Shown: piece after piece, positions 19,335-28,863 of the stretch | Layout of the letters: every line of letters begins with the position of its first letter | How positions within the stretch are numbered: position 1 is the stretch's first letter | DNA from: Ignavibacteria bacterium | GTDB lineage: Bacteria > Bacteroidota > Ignavibacteria > Ignavibacteriales > SURF-24 | Direction of reading: 5' to 3' | Assembly: GCA_025612375.1 (NCBI GenBank) | Contig: JAAXKN010000030.1 | Location: 1-57,356, forward strand | Length of the DNA stretch: 57,356 nt | Notes under the pieces: model-generated | Database searches by the model: none | Seen by the model: the letters and a program-made list of their open reading frames with translations, nothing else | What the model was told of the DNA's origin: nothing | Position numbers and translations under genes: made by a program

Positions 19335-20069
19335 CTAATCTTTATATGCTGAAATCAGGAGCATCATGGGACGGCGGAATTCTTCACGCATTGCTTCATT
19401 CTTCTTTAGCATTTCCTGCGACGGCAACGGCTCAATTACTTTTTTTATTATAAAGCCATTACTTATCAGCGAATTAATATACGTCGTTAATGTCCTGTGA
19501 TATTTGGTAATCTTTTGCCCCAGAAAAACAGCTTCCCTGCTCCCTTCAATAAAATAATTATCTACGGGCCAGTGAATCTTATTCCCTTTCTCATCATATA
19601 CCCAGTCCCGATTCCCAAATGCCGTAAAAACCGGATGCTCAACTGAAAACACCAGGCTGCCCTTGTGCTTTAATATCTCAGATAATTTTTGACATACCGG
19701 TTCGAATGATTTTATGTAATGAAATGCCAGCGAACTGATAATAAGATCAAAGCCTTCCTTTTCAAAGCTGATATCTTCAATTGATCCTCTCATATAAATA
19801 ATCCGCTCGTCATCTGTACGATCTTTTGCTTCATTCAGCATCTTTTCCGAGAGGTCTATTCCAACTACAGACCGGGCCCCCTGTTCCACAGCATATCTGC
19901 AGTGCCACCCATAGCCGCATCCTAAATCTAAAACCGATTTACCTCTCATATCCGGCAACAATTTCTGGAATTCATGCCATTCCCCTGCAGACTCCAAACC
20001 GCCTACAGAACGGGGCATCTTACTGTACTGACTGAAAAAGTCATTATCATCATATTTATTTTCTTTCAA
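19335..20069 (-). CDS. Class I SAM-dependent methyltransferase
   Basis: 244 aa. The SAM-binding motif I is VLDLGCGYGWH, with the acidic residue after strand 2 in VVGIDLSEKML, and a motif II/III region FDLIISSLAFHYI. No signal peptide. It resembles the Methyltransf_11/25 group that modifies small molecules. The substrate cannot be told from the sequence, and the neighbours (a tRNA and a DoxX gene) give no hint. Confidence 0.85.
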   Translation of the reverse strand: MKENKYDDNDFFSQYSKMPRSVGGLESAGEWHEFQKLLPDMRGKSVLDLGCGYGWHCRYAVEQGARSVVGIDLSEKMLNEAKDRTDDERIIYMRGSIEDISFEKEGFDLIISSLAFHYIKSFEPVCQKLSEILKHKGSLVFSVEHPVFTAFGNRDWVYDEKGNKIHWPVDNYFIEGSREAVFLGQKITKYHRTLTTYINSLISNGFIIKKVIEPLPSQEMLKKNEAMREEFRRPMMLLISAYKD

Positions 20070-20203
20070 TTACACTCCTCAGGGCAATTTTGGCTTTTCA
20101 TTTTAACTGTTACAGAGCTGCACGAATATAACCATTTTTCGAATTCTTTTGAACAATGTGCCTGACAAAATAATAATCTGATTATTAACCTGACTTCAAA
20201 AAA

Positions 20204-20650
20204 TTATGAATTAACCCGGCCTGTTTTTTCCCTTCCGTCAATTGAAAACCGTCCGGCACCAAAAGCAATTAGAATCAAACATCCGGCAAGCACCGCAAGC
20301 GGGAAATCCCATCCCGGCGAGGTCGGCGTTACAAAGCCTATTCCATAAACATACTTTGTTACAATAATTGCACCTGTTAAAATTATTGTAAGTCCTGCCG
20401 AGGCCCATCTTGTTAAAAACCCCAACAGGACAGCAGTTGCGCCAAGAGGCTCGGCAATGGAAAGTAATCTTGTTGTAAATAACATGAATGAAGATATCCC
20501 TTCCGGAGCATTCGACCAGAACGGAAATTTAATATAGGCGGCAACATAAAATATTGCCGCAGTAACTACTCTAAGTAGTAATAAAGCTGAGTTTTGATAT
20601 ATGCTGTAGTTCTGCATGGCCTTATCTTTCTTTTGGTTGTGTATTTCCAT
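20204..20650 (-). CDS. DoxX family membrane protein
   Basis: 148 aa with four hydrophobic segments. RVVTAAIFYVAAYIKFPFW and LGATAVLLGFLTRWASAGLTIIL match the DoxX family, whose members are small inner-membrane proteins linked in some bacteria to redox stress. A second start at 20617 (MQNYSIYQ) is also possible. It sits alone between the methyltransferase and the divergent beta-CASP gene. Confidence 0.8.
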   Translation of the reverse strand: MEIHNQKKDKAMQNYSIYQNSALLLLRVVTAAIFYVAAYIKFPFWSNAPEGISSFMLFTTRLLSIAEPLGATAVLLGFLTRWASAGLTIILTGAIIVTKYVYGIGFVTPTSPGWDFPLAVLAGCLILIAFGAGRFSIDGREKTGRVNS

Positions 20651-20864
20651 TTTTCTAATGCGTGACTAAAACTCTTCTTCCAAAATTCTTTTATCCGATC
20701 AACCGGATGACTTAATATTATAATTACTAAAATTTCCCGACTGACTCAATTATTAAATTGCTTTCAGCACTATATCCCGGCTTTCTTTCCGTTCATTGTC
20801 CGTTGCTATTATATCATTTTATACCCATATTTCGTGTTGATAATGCAGGGATTCACAGGGATAT

Positions 20865-23477
20865 ATGAAAATTGCCTTTTGCGGCGGCGCCGGTGAGGTC
20901 GGTGCAAGCTGCGTGCTCCTTTGTCTGGGCAGAAAGAATATCGTTTTCGACTGCGGCGTAAGACCCAACAGCCCAACCGGCTCTCTGCCGAACCTGAGAC
21001 TCATTCAGGACTCAGGCGGAGCTGATGCCATCTTTCTGAGCCATGCACACCTAGACCATTCAGGAAGCCTCCCTATTCTTAGCGCGGCTTACCCAATGGC
21101 CGGCATCTATATGACTCACGCCACAAAAGACCTCATACGCGTTCTCCTCTACGACAGCCTTAAAATTACCTCCTTTAAGGAGGAGGAAATCCCTGTATTT
21201 ACCGAGGAACAGCTCGAATCGATGTTTAAGAGAATCATCTGCCATTCCCCGGAATATGTATTCAACCCGTTTAATGATGAACTCTCGGCCGTCTTCTACA
21301 CCGCAGGCCACGTCCTGGGAGCCGCGGGTATTTATCTCTCCGGAAAGGACGGTTCGGTTTTCTACTCGGGCGACTTCTCAATGGCAAAGCAGCGCACGGT
21401 TGAAAAGGCCCGATTCCCTAAACTTAAACCCGATGCCGCAATTGTGGAATCGACATACGGCGATAAACTCCATTCCAGCCGCCTGGATGAGGAAAAAATG
21501 CTGATTGATAAAGTTAGGGAGGTTGTAGAGTCGGGAAAGAAAATACTTATACCTGCCTTTGCCCTGGGACGGGCACAGGAGGTGATTCTTATTCTCAGAA
21601 ACGCAGCCGCAAAGGGCATGCTGCCCGACGTTAAGATCTATGTCGACGGCATGGTAAATGACATCTGCCGGGCTTACAGCAATAACCCCAATTACCTCAG
21701 CCAGATGCTCTCCAGAAGGGTCTTCCGCCATAATGAAATATTCTACTCTAAAAATGTGATTGCAGTAAACCGCGACATGAAGACGCGCGAAGCAATAGTT
21801 AATTCCAATGAAGCCTGCTGCATAATTTCAAGCTCAGGAATGCTTACAGGAGGACCAAGCCAGTTCTACGCTGAACGCCTTGCCGGCGACGAAGGCAATT
21901 ATATTGCAATAACGGGCTACCAGGACGAGGAATCCCCCGGCAGAAGGCTCTTAAACCTCCTGGATAGGGAAAAAGGGACGAAGATGCTTGCATTCGGCGA
22001 TAAGTCCTTCGAGGTCAAATGCGGAATAGGCAAATATAACCTATCGGCCCATGCCGATAAATATGAAATCATCTCACTCGTAAACCACATAGCTCCTAAA
22101 AGGGTGTTTTTTGTCCACGGCGACGAGAAGGTGATTCAGGCGCTGTCTCTCGAAACACAGTCCGGCATTAAAGAGCCTGTCTTTGCCCCCTCCAACGGAG
22201 AATCCTTTGAGATCGGCGGTAAGAGCAAACTCAGAAAACACTCCACTAATATGCCTGACAGCATAAATGAGATTTTCGAATTATCGGAAGATCTGCTTAA
22301 GAAACTTTCTGTGCACCTTGCCGTCTCAGGCTTTGAAAGCCGCGACTTTACAATCGAGGATCTGCTATTTGCTGCTTTCGGAAGGAGGGAATTTACTGAG
22401 GATGAAACCGCCCTATTCCTTAATGCGGTAAATGCTTCGGTGTACTTCAAACGCAATAAAGTAAAACAGTTCTTATACAACATTTCGGAGCTTGCAGCCT
22501 GGCTGGCGCTCTCGGCTAAGGCAAACGGTACTCTTCCTCAAGGCCCTGAGATCCCGCCTGAAAAACTCCAGGGAGAAATGCCCGCAAAAGTCCATAGAGT
22601 AAACCAGGCTGAAATTCTGCAGGCCGTTGAGGAAAGCTTTCCTTTGGATTCCGGACTCTACAGGAAAGGACTGAGGGAAGATACAAGAACTATCCTGCTC
22701 TATTTCAATTTCCCTGCAGTTGCCTCTGAACGCTATAAAGACACCTTAATACGCCTGGCTGAAAGAACCGGCTGGGAGGTTAAGGTAAACAGCGAAGTAA
22801 ACCTCGAAGCCGTTAAAAGCACGGCAGCCTCCTTAATCCCTGAATTTACAAAGCTGTCGTATATGAAGGACCTGGGGGAAATAAGACTTAAGACGGAGGG
22901 TGTAATTGAAGATAAAAGAGAAATTATTTCCCGCTTCAAGGAGCTAACGGGACTTGAGCTGAACATAATGGACACAAGCCGCCCCGCAGTTCCGGTCTTT
23001 AATCCGGAGGCTGATAATTCGCCATCTCCCCTTCCGGAGGGAGACTCCCGGATTCCCAATGGTGAAAAGATGGAGCAGAATACTGCTCTGTGGCTTATAG
23101 ATGAAGCCTTTAAGGAAACTGAGGACAGGATATACCGCAAGAGCATAAAGACCGAAGGCACGGGTAAGTTTATAGAGCTCTTTTTTATTTCACCCGTTAT
23201 AGGAAATAAGTATAAAAGTGTTATAAGCGGACTTGAAAGGGCCACCGCCTGGCAGATCAGGTGCAGCAGTGCGATAAACCAGTTCGAGGTGATAAATGCC
23301 GGAAGAAGGATATTTGAAGAGACAGGAATAAAATTAACCAAGAATATGTCGCTCCACACCTCAGAGCTCAGGGCCGAAATTTTTATAAACCCCGGCTATG
23401 ATCCGCAGAGGCTTGAAGAAGCTTCATCAAAATTCACAAAGGCAACCGGGCTTGAAGTTACAATCAGGAAAAAATAA
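20865..23477 (+). CDS. Metallo-beta-lactamase/beta-CASP RNA nuclease-like protein with duplicated C-terminal domain
   Basis: 870 aa. The N-terminal half is a CPSF/RNase J-like nuclease: metal motif SHAHLDHSG (His60, His62, Asp64, His65), YSGDFSMAKQ, a beta-CASP domain (about 180-330) with PAFALGRAQEVILIL, and an RMMBL-type end (SAHADKYEIISLVNHIAPKRVFFVHGDEK). The remaining 430 residues are unusual. A helical linker precedes two copies of a domain of about 115 aa (about 580-705 and 735-870), each with an F-x-x-P-x-(8)-Y-K element and a Gly/Ala-W-x(2,3) segment. It probably cuts or processes RNA. The C-terminal repeats may bind RNA or a partner. Confidence 0.85.
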   Translation: MKIAFCGGAGEVGASCVLLCLGRKNIVFDCGVRPNSPTGSLPNLRLIQDSGGADAIFLSHAHLDHSGSLPILSAAYPMAGIYMTHATKDLIRVLLYDSLKITSFKEEEIPVFTEEQLESMFKRIICHSPEYVFNPFNDELSAVFYTAGHVLGAAGIYLSGKDGSVFYSGDFSMAKQRTVEKARFPKLKPDAAIVESTYGDKLHSSRLDEEKMLIDKVREVVESGKKILIPAFALGRAQEVILILRNAAAKGMLPDVKIYVDGMVNDICRAYSNNPNYLSQMLSRRVFRHNEIFYSKNVIAVNRDMKTREAIVNSNEACCIISSSGMLTGGPSQFYAERLAGDEGNYIAITGYQDEESPGRRLLNLLDREKGTKMLAFGDKSFEVKCGIGKYNLSAHADKYEIISLVNHIAPKRVFFVHGDEKVIQALSLETQSGIKEPVFAPSNGESFEIGGKSKLRKHSTNMPDSINEIFELSEDLLKKLSVHLAVSGFESRDFTIEDLLFAAFGRREFTEDETALFLNAVNASVYFKRNKVKQFLYNISELAAWLALSAKANGTLPQGPEIPPEKLQGEMPAKVHRVNQAEILQAVEESFPLDSGLYRKGLREDTRTILLYFNFPAVASERYKDTLIRLAERTGWEVKVNSEVNLEAVKSTAASLIPEFTKLSYMKDLGEIRLKTEGVIEDKREIISRFKELTGLELNIMDTSRPAVPVFNPEADNSPSPLPEGDSRIPNGEKMEQNTALWLIDEAFKETEDRIYRKSIKTEGTGKFIELFFISPVIGNKYKSVISGLERATAWQIRCSSAINQFEVINAGRRIFEETGIKLTKNMSLHTSELRAEIFINPGYDPQRLEEASSKFTKATGLEVTIRKK

Positions 23478-23511
23478 CCCGCTTCAGTTATTTTCTGCTA
23501 TCAATATGCTA

Positions 23512-23736
23512 TTAGACAGGAAGTTTTACGCCGCCAAGCATTTTAACCATTGCCGGGTCTCGGTGGTCGAAGAAGCTGCTCTTTTTCGTATCCAGCGTCA
23601 CGGTGGCTTCCATATCATCCGGACACAGCTCAAAATCGAACACGCTGAAGTTTTCAACATTGAAACGGCGCTCCAGAAGGTCAAAAGAAAGAATACTATG
23701 AACCAAGCCGGCTTGTAATTCCACCGGAGGACTCAC
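23512..23736 (-). CDS. Small uncertain ORF, possible remnant of a larger gene
   Basis: 74 aa from a GTG immediately after an in-frame stop. From about residue 10 the sequence reads like a real protein (ILSFDLLERRFNVENFSVFD, then ELCPDDMEATVTLDTKKSS), with codon use similar to the neighbours. No family was recognised and the start is unclear, so it may be a small gene or the surviving C-terminal part of a longer one. The opposite-strand reading looks less protein-like. Confidence 0.35.
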   Translation of the reverse strand: MSPPVELQAGLVHSILSFDLLERRFNVENFSVFDFELCPDDMEATVTLDTKKSSFFDHRDPAMVKMLGGVKLPV

Positions 23737-23770
23737 CTAAATAAATAAACTTTTATTCATGGGAAATAAG

Positions 23771-24358
23771 CTAGTCATTTAACCCTTTCCCGCTTAAAAT
23801 CTGGGGTATGGATTTTTCAACCCTCCCAAGCCAGGTTTTGGATTGTTTTGGTGAAGAGAAATAAAGGAGGTATGCCCTCTGCCGCCCTGGCGTCAACTGT
23901 TCAAAGGCAGTTTTCAGACGAGGCATTTCATTTAATTTATCCTGAAACTCTTCAGGAACCTGGTATTCTTTGGTCTGTTTTGGCTCCACTTCCAGTCCTG
24001 CCTTTTCCACTTCAATTGCCTCATAGACATAGGATTTCAGTACGGGCTCCAGCTCCTTTATCTCTTTTAGGCTGGTAAAGCGGACCTGGCGGCTCGACTG
24101 CACGTTTTCAGTCTGGCGGATCAGTATGCCGTTTGGGTCGCTTAACAGGGCACCCTTGAAAAACAGGAGCGCACAGTACTCCTTAAAACCATGAATAAGA
24201 ACTACGTTCCTGTTCTGAAAAGTATAGCAGGGAACGCCCCACTTGAAATCTTCTGTAAGCCCTGAGTCAAAAACAATTGATCTCAGCTTCTCAAATTCCT
24301 TCTGCCACTTTTGTTCCCTGCTTAAAAATGCGTCAACCTTATGGTTCATCCCGTTCAT
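23771..24358 (-). CDS. YdeI/OmdA family protein with DUF1801 domain
   Basis: 195 aa. The N-terminal DUF1801-type fold shows FKWGVPCYTFQNRNVVLIHGFKEYCALLFFKGALL (residues about 38-72 contain the key Trp, Gly and aromatic residues). The C-terminal OmdA-type helical part has VPEEFQDKLNEMPRLKTAFEQLTPGRQRAYL. Relatives are small cytoplasmic proteins of unclear role, one linked to bacteriocin protection. The ATG at 24358 has AAAGGA upstream. Unlinked to its neighbours. Confidence 0.85.
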   Translation of the reverse strand: MNGMNHKVDAFLSREQKWQKEFEKLRSIVFDSGLTEDFKWGVPCYTFQNRNVVLIHGFKEYCALLFFKGALLSDPNGILIRQTENVQSSRQVRFTSLKEIKELEPVLKSYVYEAIEVEKAGLEVEPKQTKEYQVPEEFQDKLNEMPRLKTAFEQLTPGRQRAYLLYFSSPKQSKTWLGRVEKSIPQILSGKGLND

Positions 24359-24598
24359 TTGCTGATCCTTTCAAATAAAACTTACACCTGCTGCGCTCTG
24401 GCCATCAGGAAAATATATTATAAAATAATACAGAATCCGCTTTACAAATTCAATCAGGCGTTAATATTCTCAGAGGTGAACTTGTATACCAGATGACGCA
24501 ATGCTATTTTAGCGGTGCCTGGAACCACTACCCCATCCGATAAATTGAATTAATTGCCGGGATTTTTATATTAAAACTAATGTGCAATTTTTGAGACG

Positions 24599-25342
24599 AT
24601 GATGAGAACTCTGGCTTTGTTTGCAGTATGCATTGTGTTTGTGTTCAATGCTATGGCTTTTGCCGGGCCGCCTTTCAGAACGGATGACCCTATACCTGTA
24701 CCTTTTATGCACGGCGAAGTCTACCTCTTCTCAACCGGTGTCTTTGATGAATCGGGAGCTGCCGGTATAGGTCCCGCGGTTGAATTTAACTACGGTATAC
24801 TGCCTAATACACAGTTCCATGCAGTCCTCCCCCTGGCATTCAATTCTCCTAAGGATAACCCGTCTCAAATGGGCTACGGCGATACAGAGGTGGGTGTCAA
24901 ATACCGCTTTATTGAACAGACGGACTATCTGCCCGATATCGGCACGTTCCCCATTGCCGAACTCCCCACAGGAAACGCTTCACGCGGACTCGGCAACGGA
25001 AAAGCACAAATCTACCTCCCCCTCTGGCTGCAGAAGGATATAGGCCATTGGACAATCTATGGCGGCGGAGGCTACTGGATAAATCCCGGTCCGGAAAATA
25101 AAAACTGGACTTTTTCCGGCATTTTAGTCCAGTATAACTTCTCAGAGAATTTTTACCTCGGCACTGAACTCTTCCACCAGTCCCCTTCCCTGGTCAATGC
25201 AGGCAATAACACCGGGATACACATTGGCGGCGGAGTAACGGTAATTAAGAATTACCAGGTCCTCTTTTCCTCTGAACTCGGTAACGGCATTACTTCCTAT
25301 AAACACTACGCCTACTACCTGGGCTTATACCATAATTTCTAA
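24599..25342 (+). CDS. Outer-membrane beta-barrel protein (Phenol_MetA_deg-like)
   Basis: 247 aa with a signal peptide (cleavage near AMAFA-GPPF). The mature part alternates polar and aromatic residues in strand-like segments (FNYGILPNTQFHAVLPL, MGYGDTEVGVKYRFI, YNFSENFYLGTELF) and ends in Phe (LGLYHNF), the usual outer-membrane assembly signal. The opening PFRTDDPIPVPFMHGEVYLF resembles proteins grouped as MetA-pathway phenol-degradation barrels, a label that says little about substrate. It stands alone. Confidence 0.7.
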   Translation: MMRTLALFAVCIVFVFNAMAFAGPPFRTDDPIPVPFMHGEVYLFSTGVFDESGAAGIGPAVEFNYGILPNTQFHAVLPLAFNSPKDNPSQMGYGDTEVGVKYRFIEQTDYLPDIGTFPIAELPTGNASRGLGNGKAQIYLPLWLQKDIGHWTIYGGGGYWINPGPENKNWTFSGILVQYNFSENFYLGTELFHQSPSLVNAGNNTGIHIGGGVTVIKNYQVLFSSELGNGITSYKHYAYYLGLYHNF

Positions 25343-25498
25343 ACCCCCTATAGGTTTATTTTCCCCTGCCCACAGCTGCTTTACTCAAATATTCCATGGC
25401 ATTAAAACCGGTTTTTATTTTAATGGGGTTTATCGTTACATTAAATAAATAAGGGTGTTCTTAAGGATTTGTTGGTTTTTGTAATTCAGGATGATATT

Positions 25499-25912
25499 AT
25501 GTGGTGGCTATACGCGCTTTTATCGGCTTTGTTTGCGGCACTTACAACTATATTCGGGAAAATCGGAGTTAAAGACATAGATTCTAATCTCGCTACGGCA
25601 ATTCGTACCGTGGTCGTTCTTATACTGGCATGGACAATCGTTCTCTTCCGCAGCTCCATGCAGGATGTGACTTCTATCCCGCGCAGGTCTTTCCTGTTTC
25701 TTGTCATCTCAGGGCTCTGCACAGGTGCCTCGTGGCTCTTTTACTACAGGGCGCTCCAGGAAGGAAATGCCTCTTCGGTTGCGGCAATAGACAAAACCTC
25801 GCTTCCCATGATCTTTATCCTTTCCGCAATTGTTTTAAGCGAACCTCTGACACTGAAAACCGCCCTTGCGGGAATACTCATTGCTGCCGGCACATTCGTA
25901 CTCTTGTTATAG
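25499..25912 (+). CDS. Half-size EamA family transporter
   Basis: I place the start at ATG 25499 (137 aa; MWWLYALLSALFAAL), with AGGATGA as ribosome site, rather than the TTG at 25469. It has four to five transmembrane segments and one EamA repeat: FAALTTIFGKIGVKDIDSNL, then GLCTGASWLFYYRALQEG, then IVLSEPLTLKTALAGILIAAGT. Full EamA/DMT exporters have two such repeats, so this one must act as a dimer, as do SMR-like proteins. Substrate unknown. Confidence 0.85.
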   Translation: MWWLYALLSALFAALTTIFGKIGVKDIDSNLATAIRTVVVLILAWTIVLFRSSMQDVTSIPRRSFLFLVISGLCTGASWLFYYRALQEGNASSVAAIDKTSLPMIFILSAIVLSEPLTLKTALAGILIAAGTFVLLL

Positions 25913-25963
25913 CAGTATAATGCCTTTATTTAATAATCAGTAACAAAGTAAGGAAGAACAGAA

Positions 25964-26542
25964 ATGAAGAGAATAATAAACTTTAATCCATTCAAAGCCC
26001 TGGCGTTTGCAGCTTTGTTTTTTGCAATGAGCTTTTTAGCCTTTGCGCAGGACGATACTGCCAGAATTTCAGTACCGCCTACTCCTTCAATCGGACAGGG
26101 GCAAAGCAATTCCATGGCACAGGATACCTCCTTTAACCGCTATGCCGCTCAGTTTGCCGTCAGCCTGGCTCAGCAGACCGGACTCTCACTCGACAAGTCA
26201 GGCAAAATCAGGGATGTTCTGATGGATTATTATAACAGCATAACAGATATAAGGCGCGACTTCTTAAGAGGCATGACCGATTCCAGCAATTCAGTCAGCA
26301 CCGCTCCCAACCCCGATAATACAGGAAGCAACAGGAGTGCCAATCAGACTGCAATTGCGCAGGACCTGATGTCGGAGAACCATAAGGCGGACCTTAAAGC
26401 CGACAAAAAAATACTGAACGTGCTTGACAACGACGTTCAGAAAAACAAGTACGTCCAGATCAAACGCCAGTGGTGGCAGAAAGTAAAAGACGTCGTTTAT
26501 TCAACCGCAAACCAGAATTCAGGCGGGATGCAGACAAGATAG
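25964..26542 (+). CDS. Small secreted protein, paralogue A of a two-member family
   Basis: 192 aa. Signal peptide ending FLAFA-QDD. Mature part: a Ser/Asn/Gln-rich linker, a helical stretch (YAAQFAVSLAQQTGLSLDKS), a second helix (GKIRDVLMDYYNSITDIRRD), and a C-terminal block KADLKADKKILNVLDNDVQ followed by KYVQIKRQWWQKVKDVVYST. The same layout recurs in the gene at 28864. It recalls the helical LTXXQ/Spy-type periplasmic proteins, but I see no clear LTxxQ motif. Function unknown. Confidence 0.75.
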   Translation: MKRIINFNPFKALAFAALFFAMSFLAFAQDDTARISVPPTPSIGQGQSNSMAQDTSFNRYAAQFAVSLAQQTGLSLDKSGKIRDVLMDYYNSITDIRRDFLRGMTDSSNSVSTAPNPDNTGSNRSANQTAIAQDLMSENHKADLKADKKILNVLDNDVQKNKYVQIKRQWWQKVKDVVYSTANQNSGGMQTR

Positions 26543-26577
26543 TTTTACCGGGCGCAATAATATTCAGCCTTAGCACG

Positions 26578-26597
26578 GCAGGGGCGGCCGCCCCTGC
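26578..26597. repeat. Perfect 20-nt GC-rich palindrome
   Basis: GCAGGGGCGGCCGCCCCTGC is a perfect inverted repeat between the secreted-protein gene and the M20 peptidase gene. It has no T-run on either side, so it is not a standard terminator. The part CAGGGGCGGC is shared with the ends of the IS200/REP-like element at 56615-56634 and 57307-57326, so it may be a REP-like hairpin. Confidence 0.6.
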
Positions 26598-26711
26598 TGT
26601 AATGAACATCAGATTTAACGCCAGGTCCTTCCGGATTTGATTGCTCATAAAAACACAAATGTTTACTTTACCATTACGTAAAATTTTCACTTTTTGTTTA
26701 CAGGAGCGATG

Positions 26712-28070
26712 ATGAAACCTGAGAATCAAACAGATACAGTTTCCACTGAACTTAACTCACACATGAAACTTGCACGCGATATTTTCAGCGAACTCATAAA
26801 TATTAATACCACTCAGAACCTCGGCAGCACAAGGGCGGCTAAGGCAATGGCCGAACGCCTCAGAAAAGCCGGATTCCCGGAGGGCGATGTACAGCTCGCG
26901 GGCCCCGGGCCGCGGAATATGAACCTCGTTGCCCGGCTGCGCGGCAAGGGCAGTAAAAAGCCAATCCTATTTATCGTGCACCTCGATGTGGTTGAGGCAC
27001 TCAGTTCCGACTGGTCGTTCGACCCTTTTACCTTCCTTGAAAAAGACGGTTATTTCTATGGCCGCGGAACTTGCGACATCAAAGACGAAGCGGCCGATTT
27101 GGTTGCCAATTTTATACGCCTTAAGACAGAGGGCTTTATTCCCGAACGCGACCTAATTCTGGCCCTCACGGAGCATGAGGAGAGCGGGGATGCTAACGGC
27201 GTAAAATGGCTCCTTGAAAACCGGCGCGATCTGATTGATGCAGAGTTCGCAGTAAACCTCGACGCAGGCGGCGGCAGCATTTTTGAGGGTAAACCGAAGC
27301 TGCTTGAAATACAAACGGGTGAAAAGATCTTCGCAAACTTTAAGCTGGAGACACATAACAAAGGCGGACACAGCTCCCTTCCGGTTAAGGATAACGCAAT
27401 ATACCGGCTTGCAGGCGCACTTACACGCCTTGCAGAATACAGATTCCCGGTAAGGTTAAATGAAACAACCAGAATGTTCTTTGAACGCGTACTGGAAACG
27501 GAAACAGGACAGGTAAAAGAGGATATTAAAGCCCTTCTGAAGACTCCCATGGATACTGAGGCCGCAGAACGCGCTGCATTAGTAAACCCATATTACAATG
27601 CCGTCATGCGTACAACCTGCGCTGCAACACTGCTTTACGGGGGCCACGCCGATAATGCTCTGCCGCAGACGGCAGGGGCAAACATAAACTGCCGTATGCT
27701 TCCCGATGATAATATTGAAAATGTGATGAATACACTTAAATCTGTCATCAATGACCCCGGGGTTGAAATTACATGTCCATACGCTTCATTTTCTTCACCC
27801 CTTTCACCTCTGAAGAAGGATATTATGGATGTAATAAATGAGATTTCCAAGGCAATGTGGCCCAAAGTGAAAGTTACCCCTTTTATTTCCACTGGCGCCA
27901 CAGACAGCAAGCACCTTAGGAAAGCGGGCATTCCTGTATACGGCGTTTCAGGCATGTTCCTGGATATGGATGATATGCGCGCGCACGGAAAGGATGAACG
28001 AATTGGAGTAAAGGAATTCTTTAACGGCGTTGAATTCATGTACCGCTTTATAAAAGCAATAACATCCTGA
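26712..28070 (+). CDS. M20 family metallopeptidase
   Basis: 452 aa from the second of two adjacent ATGs, which is the better placed behind GGAG. M20 zinc-site motifs: FIVHLDVVEA (first His/Asp), YGRGTCDIKDEAADLV (bridging Asp), LTEHEESGDANG (catalytic Glu pair), and SGMFLDMDDMRAHGKDERIG near the end (last His). A dimerisation domain with GGHSSLP lies between. No signal peptide, so cytoplasmic. Substrates of such enzymes are dipeptides or acylated amino acids; the exact one is unknown. Confidence 0.92.
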   Translation: MKPENQTDTVSTELNSHMKLARDIFSELININTTQNLGSTRAAKAMAERLRKAGFPEGDVQLAGPGPRNMNLVARLRGKGSKKPILFIVHLDVVEALSSDWSFDPFTFLEKDGYFYGRGTCDIKDEAADLVANFIRLKTEGFIPERDLILALTEHEESGDANGVKWLLENRRDLIDAEFAVNLDAGGGSIFEGKPKLLEIQTGEKIFANFKLETHNKGGHSSLPVKDNAIYRLAGALTRLAEYRFPVRLNETTRMFFERVLETETGQVKEDIKALLKTPMDTEAAERAALVNPYYNAVMRTTCAATLLYGGHADNALPQTAGANINCRMLPDDNIENVMNTLKSVINDPGVEITCPYASFSSPLSPLKKDIMDVINEISKAMWPKVKVTPFISTGATDSKHLRKAGIPVYGVSGMFLDMDDMRAHGKDERIGVKEFFNGVEFMYRFIKAITS

Positions 28071-28103
28071 AAACGGGTTTGCAGACTGTATTACTAAGGC
28101 CTG

Positions 28104-28140
28104 AAAAAGCCCGGGCGAATTTAAGATCCGGGCTTTATTT
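28104..28140. terminator. Bidirectional terminator between convergent genes
   Basis: AAAGCCCGG (28106-28114) pairs with CCGGGCTTT (28128-28136), flanked by A and T runs. It serves the M20 peptidase gene and the convergent SnoaL-like gene. Confidence 0.85.
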
Positions 28141-28158
28141 ATAGTTGGTCCTCTTTAT

Positions 28159-28641
28159 CTATTTCTGTTCTTTTATCATAGTATGCTCAATTACCTTCCA
28201 CTGACCGTTCTCTTTTACGAGTACTGAAGATACATTATATTTTCCCGACATGTCCTTGCCGTTGACAACATATTTTCTATTGGCTTTGTACGTCAGAATT
28301 GCCACGTTCTCAGCCGGGAAAACAACATTTTCGTCCGATTTCTCCATGCTGCTCAGCTGGCTGGTCTTGACCCTGTTTATCTCATCTTCTTTTTTATAGA
28401 TCCCGTTGGCATATACACCCTTGAAATCATCCGCAAGAAAGTTACTGAATCTGCGTATATCTTTTGCTTTTACGGCATCTATTATCTGGCTTTCCACATT
28501 ATTTATCTCCTGGACCATCTGAGATGAGGCTGTGCTCTTTCTCATCGAGCCGGTTGATTTATTTTCATTCTCCTGTCCATAGCAAATGGACAAAAGGAAC
28601 ACTGACAGAATTACTGCTGAAATTAAATTTATTTTTTTCAT
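28159..28641 (-). CDS. Secreted SnoaL/DUF4440-like (NTF2 fold) protein
   Basis: 160 aa. Signal peptide ending LLSICYG-Q. The body fits DUF4440 proteins: IIDAVKAKDIRRFSNFLADD near the start of the fold, NVAILTYKANRKYVV and NVSSVLVKENGQWKVIEH in the last strands. NTF2-like folds bind small ligands or act as small enzymes; nothing here shows which. It lies between two copies of the QWW family (25964 and 28864) but on the opposite strand. Confidence 0.78.
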   Translation of the reverse strand: MKKINLISAVILSVFLLSICYGQENENKSTGSMRKSTASSQMVQEINNVESQIIDAVKAKDIRRFSNFLADDFKGVYANGIYKKEDEINRVKTSQLSSMEKSDENVVFPAENVAILTYKANRKYVVNGKDMSGKYNVSSVLVKENGQWKVIEHTMIKEQK

Positions 28642-28863
28642 TGTAATCTCCTGTTCTGTAAATGATTGAATTAGAAGTACTTAAAAGAAGTTTCATCTGG
28701 AACGTTTGCTGATTAAATGCAGCTTCAATTTGAATGTACAGCTAAACCTGAGAGGCTGAAATGTAAAAAGGAATATCTTCTTTTTTCATTTCACCCCCTT
28801 TTGCCTGCTATTAATAATTTGTACATTAAAATAAGAGGGCAATTAAACAACAAAGGAGGGAAA

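Noticed and set aside
23398-23718. Plus-strand frame overlapping the end of the beta-CASP gene
   Set aside because: Overlaps a real gene and reads less like a protein than the minus-strand frame in the same place.
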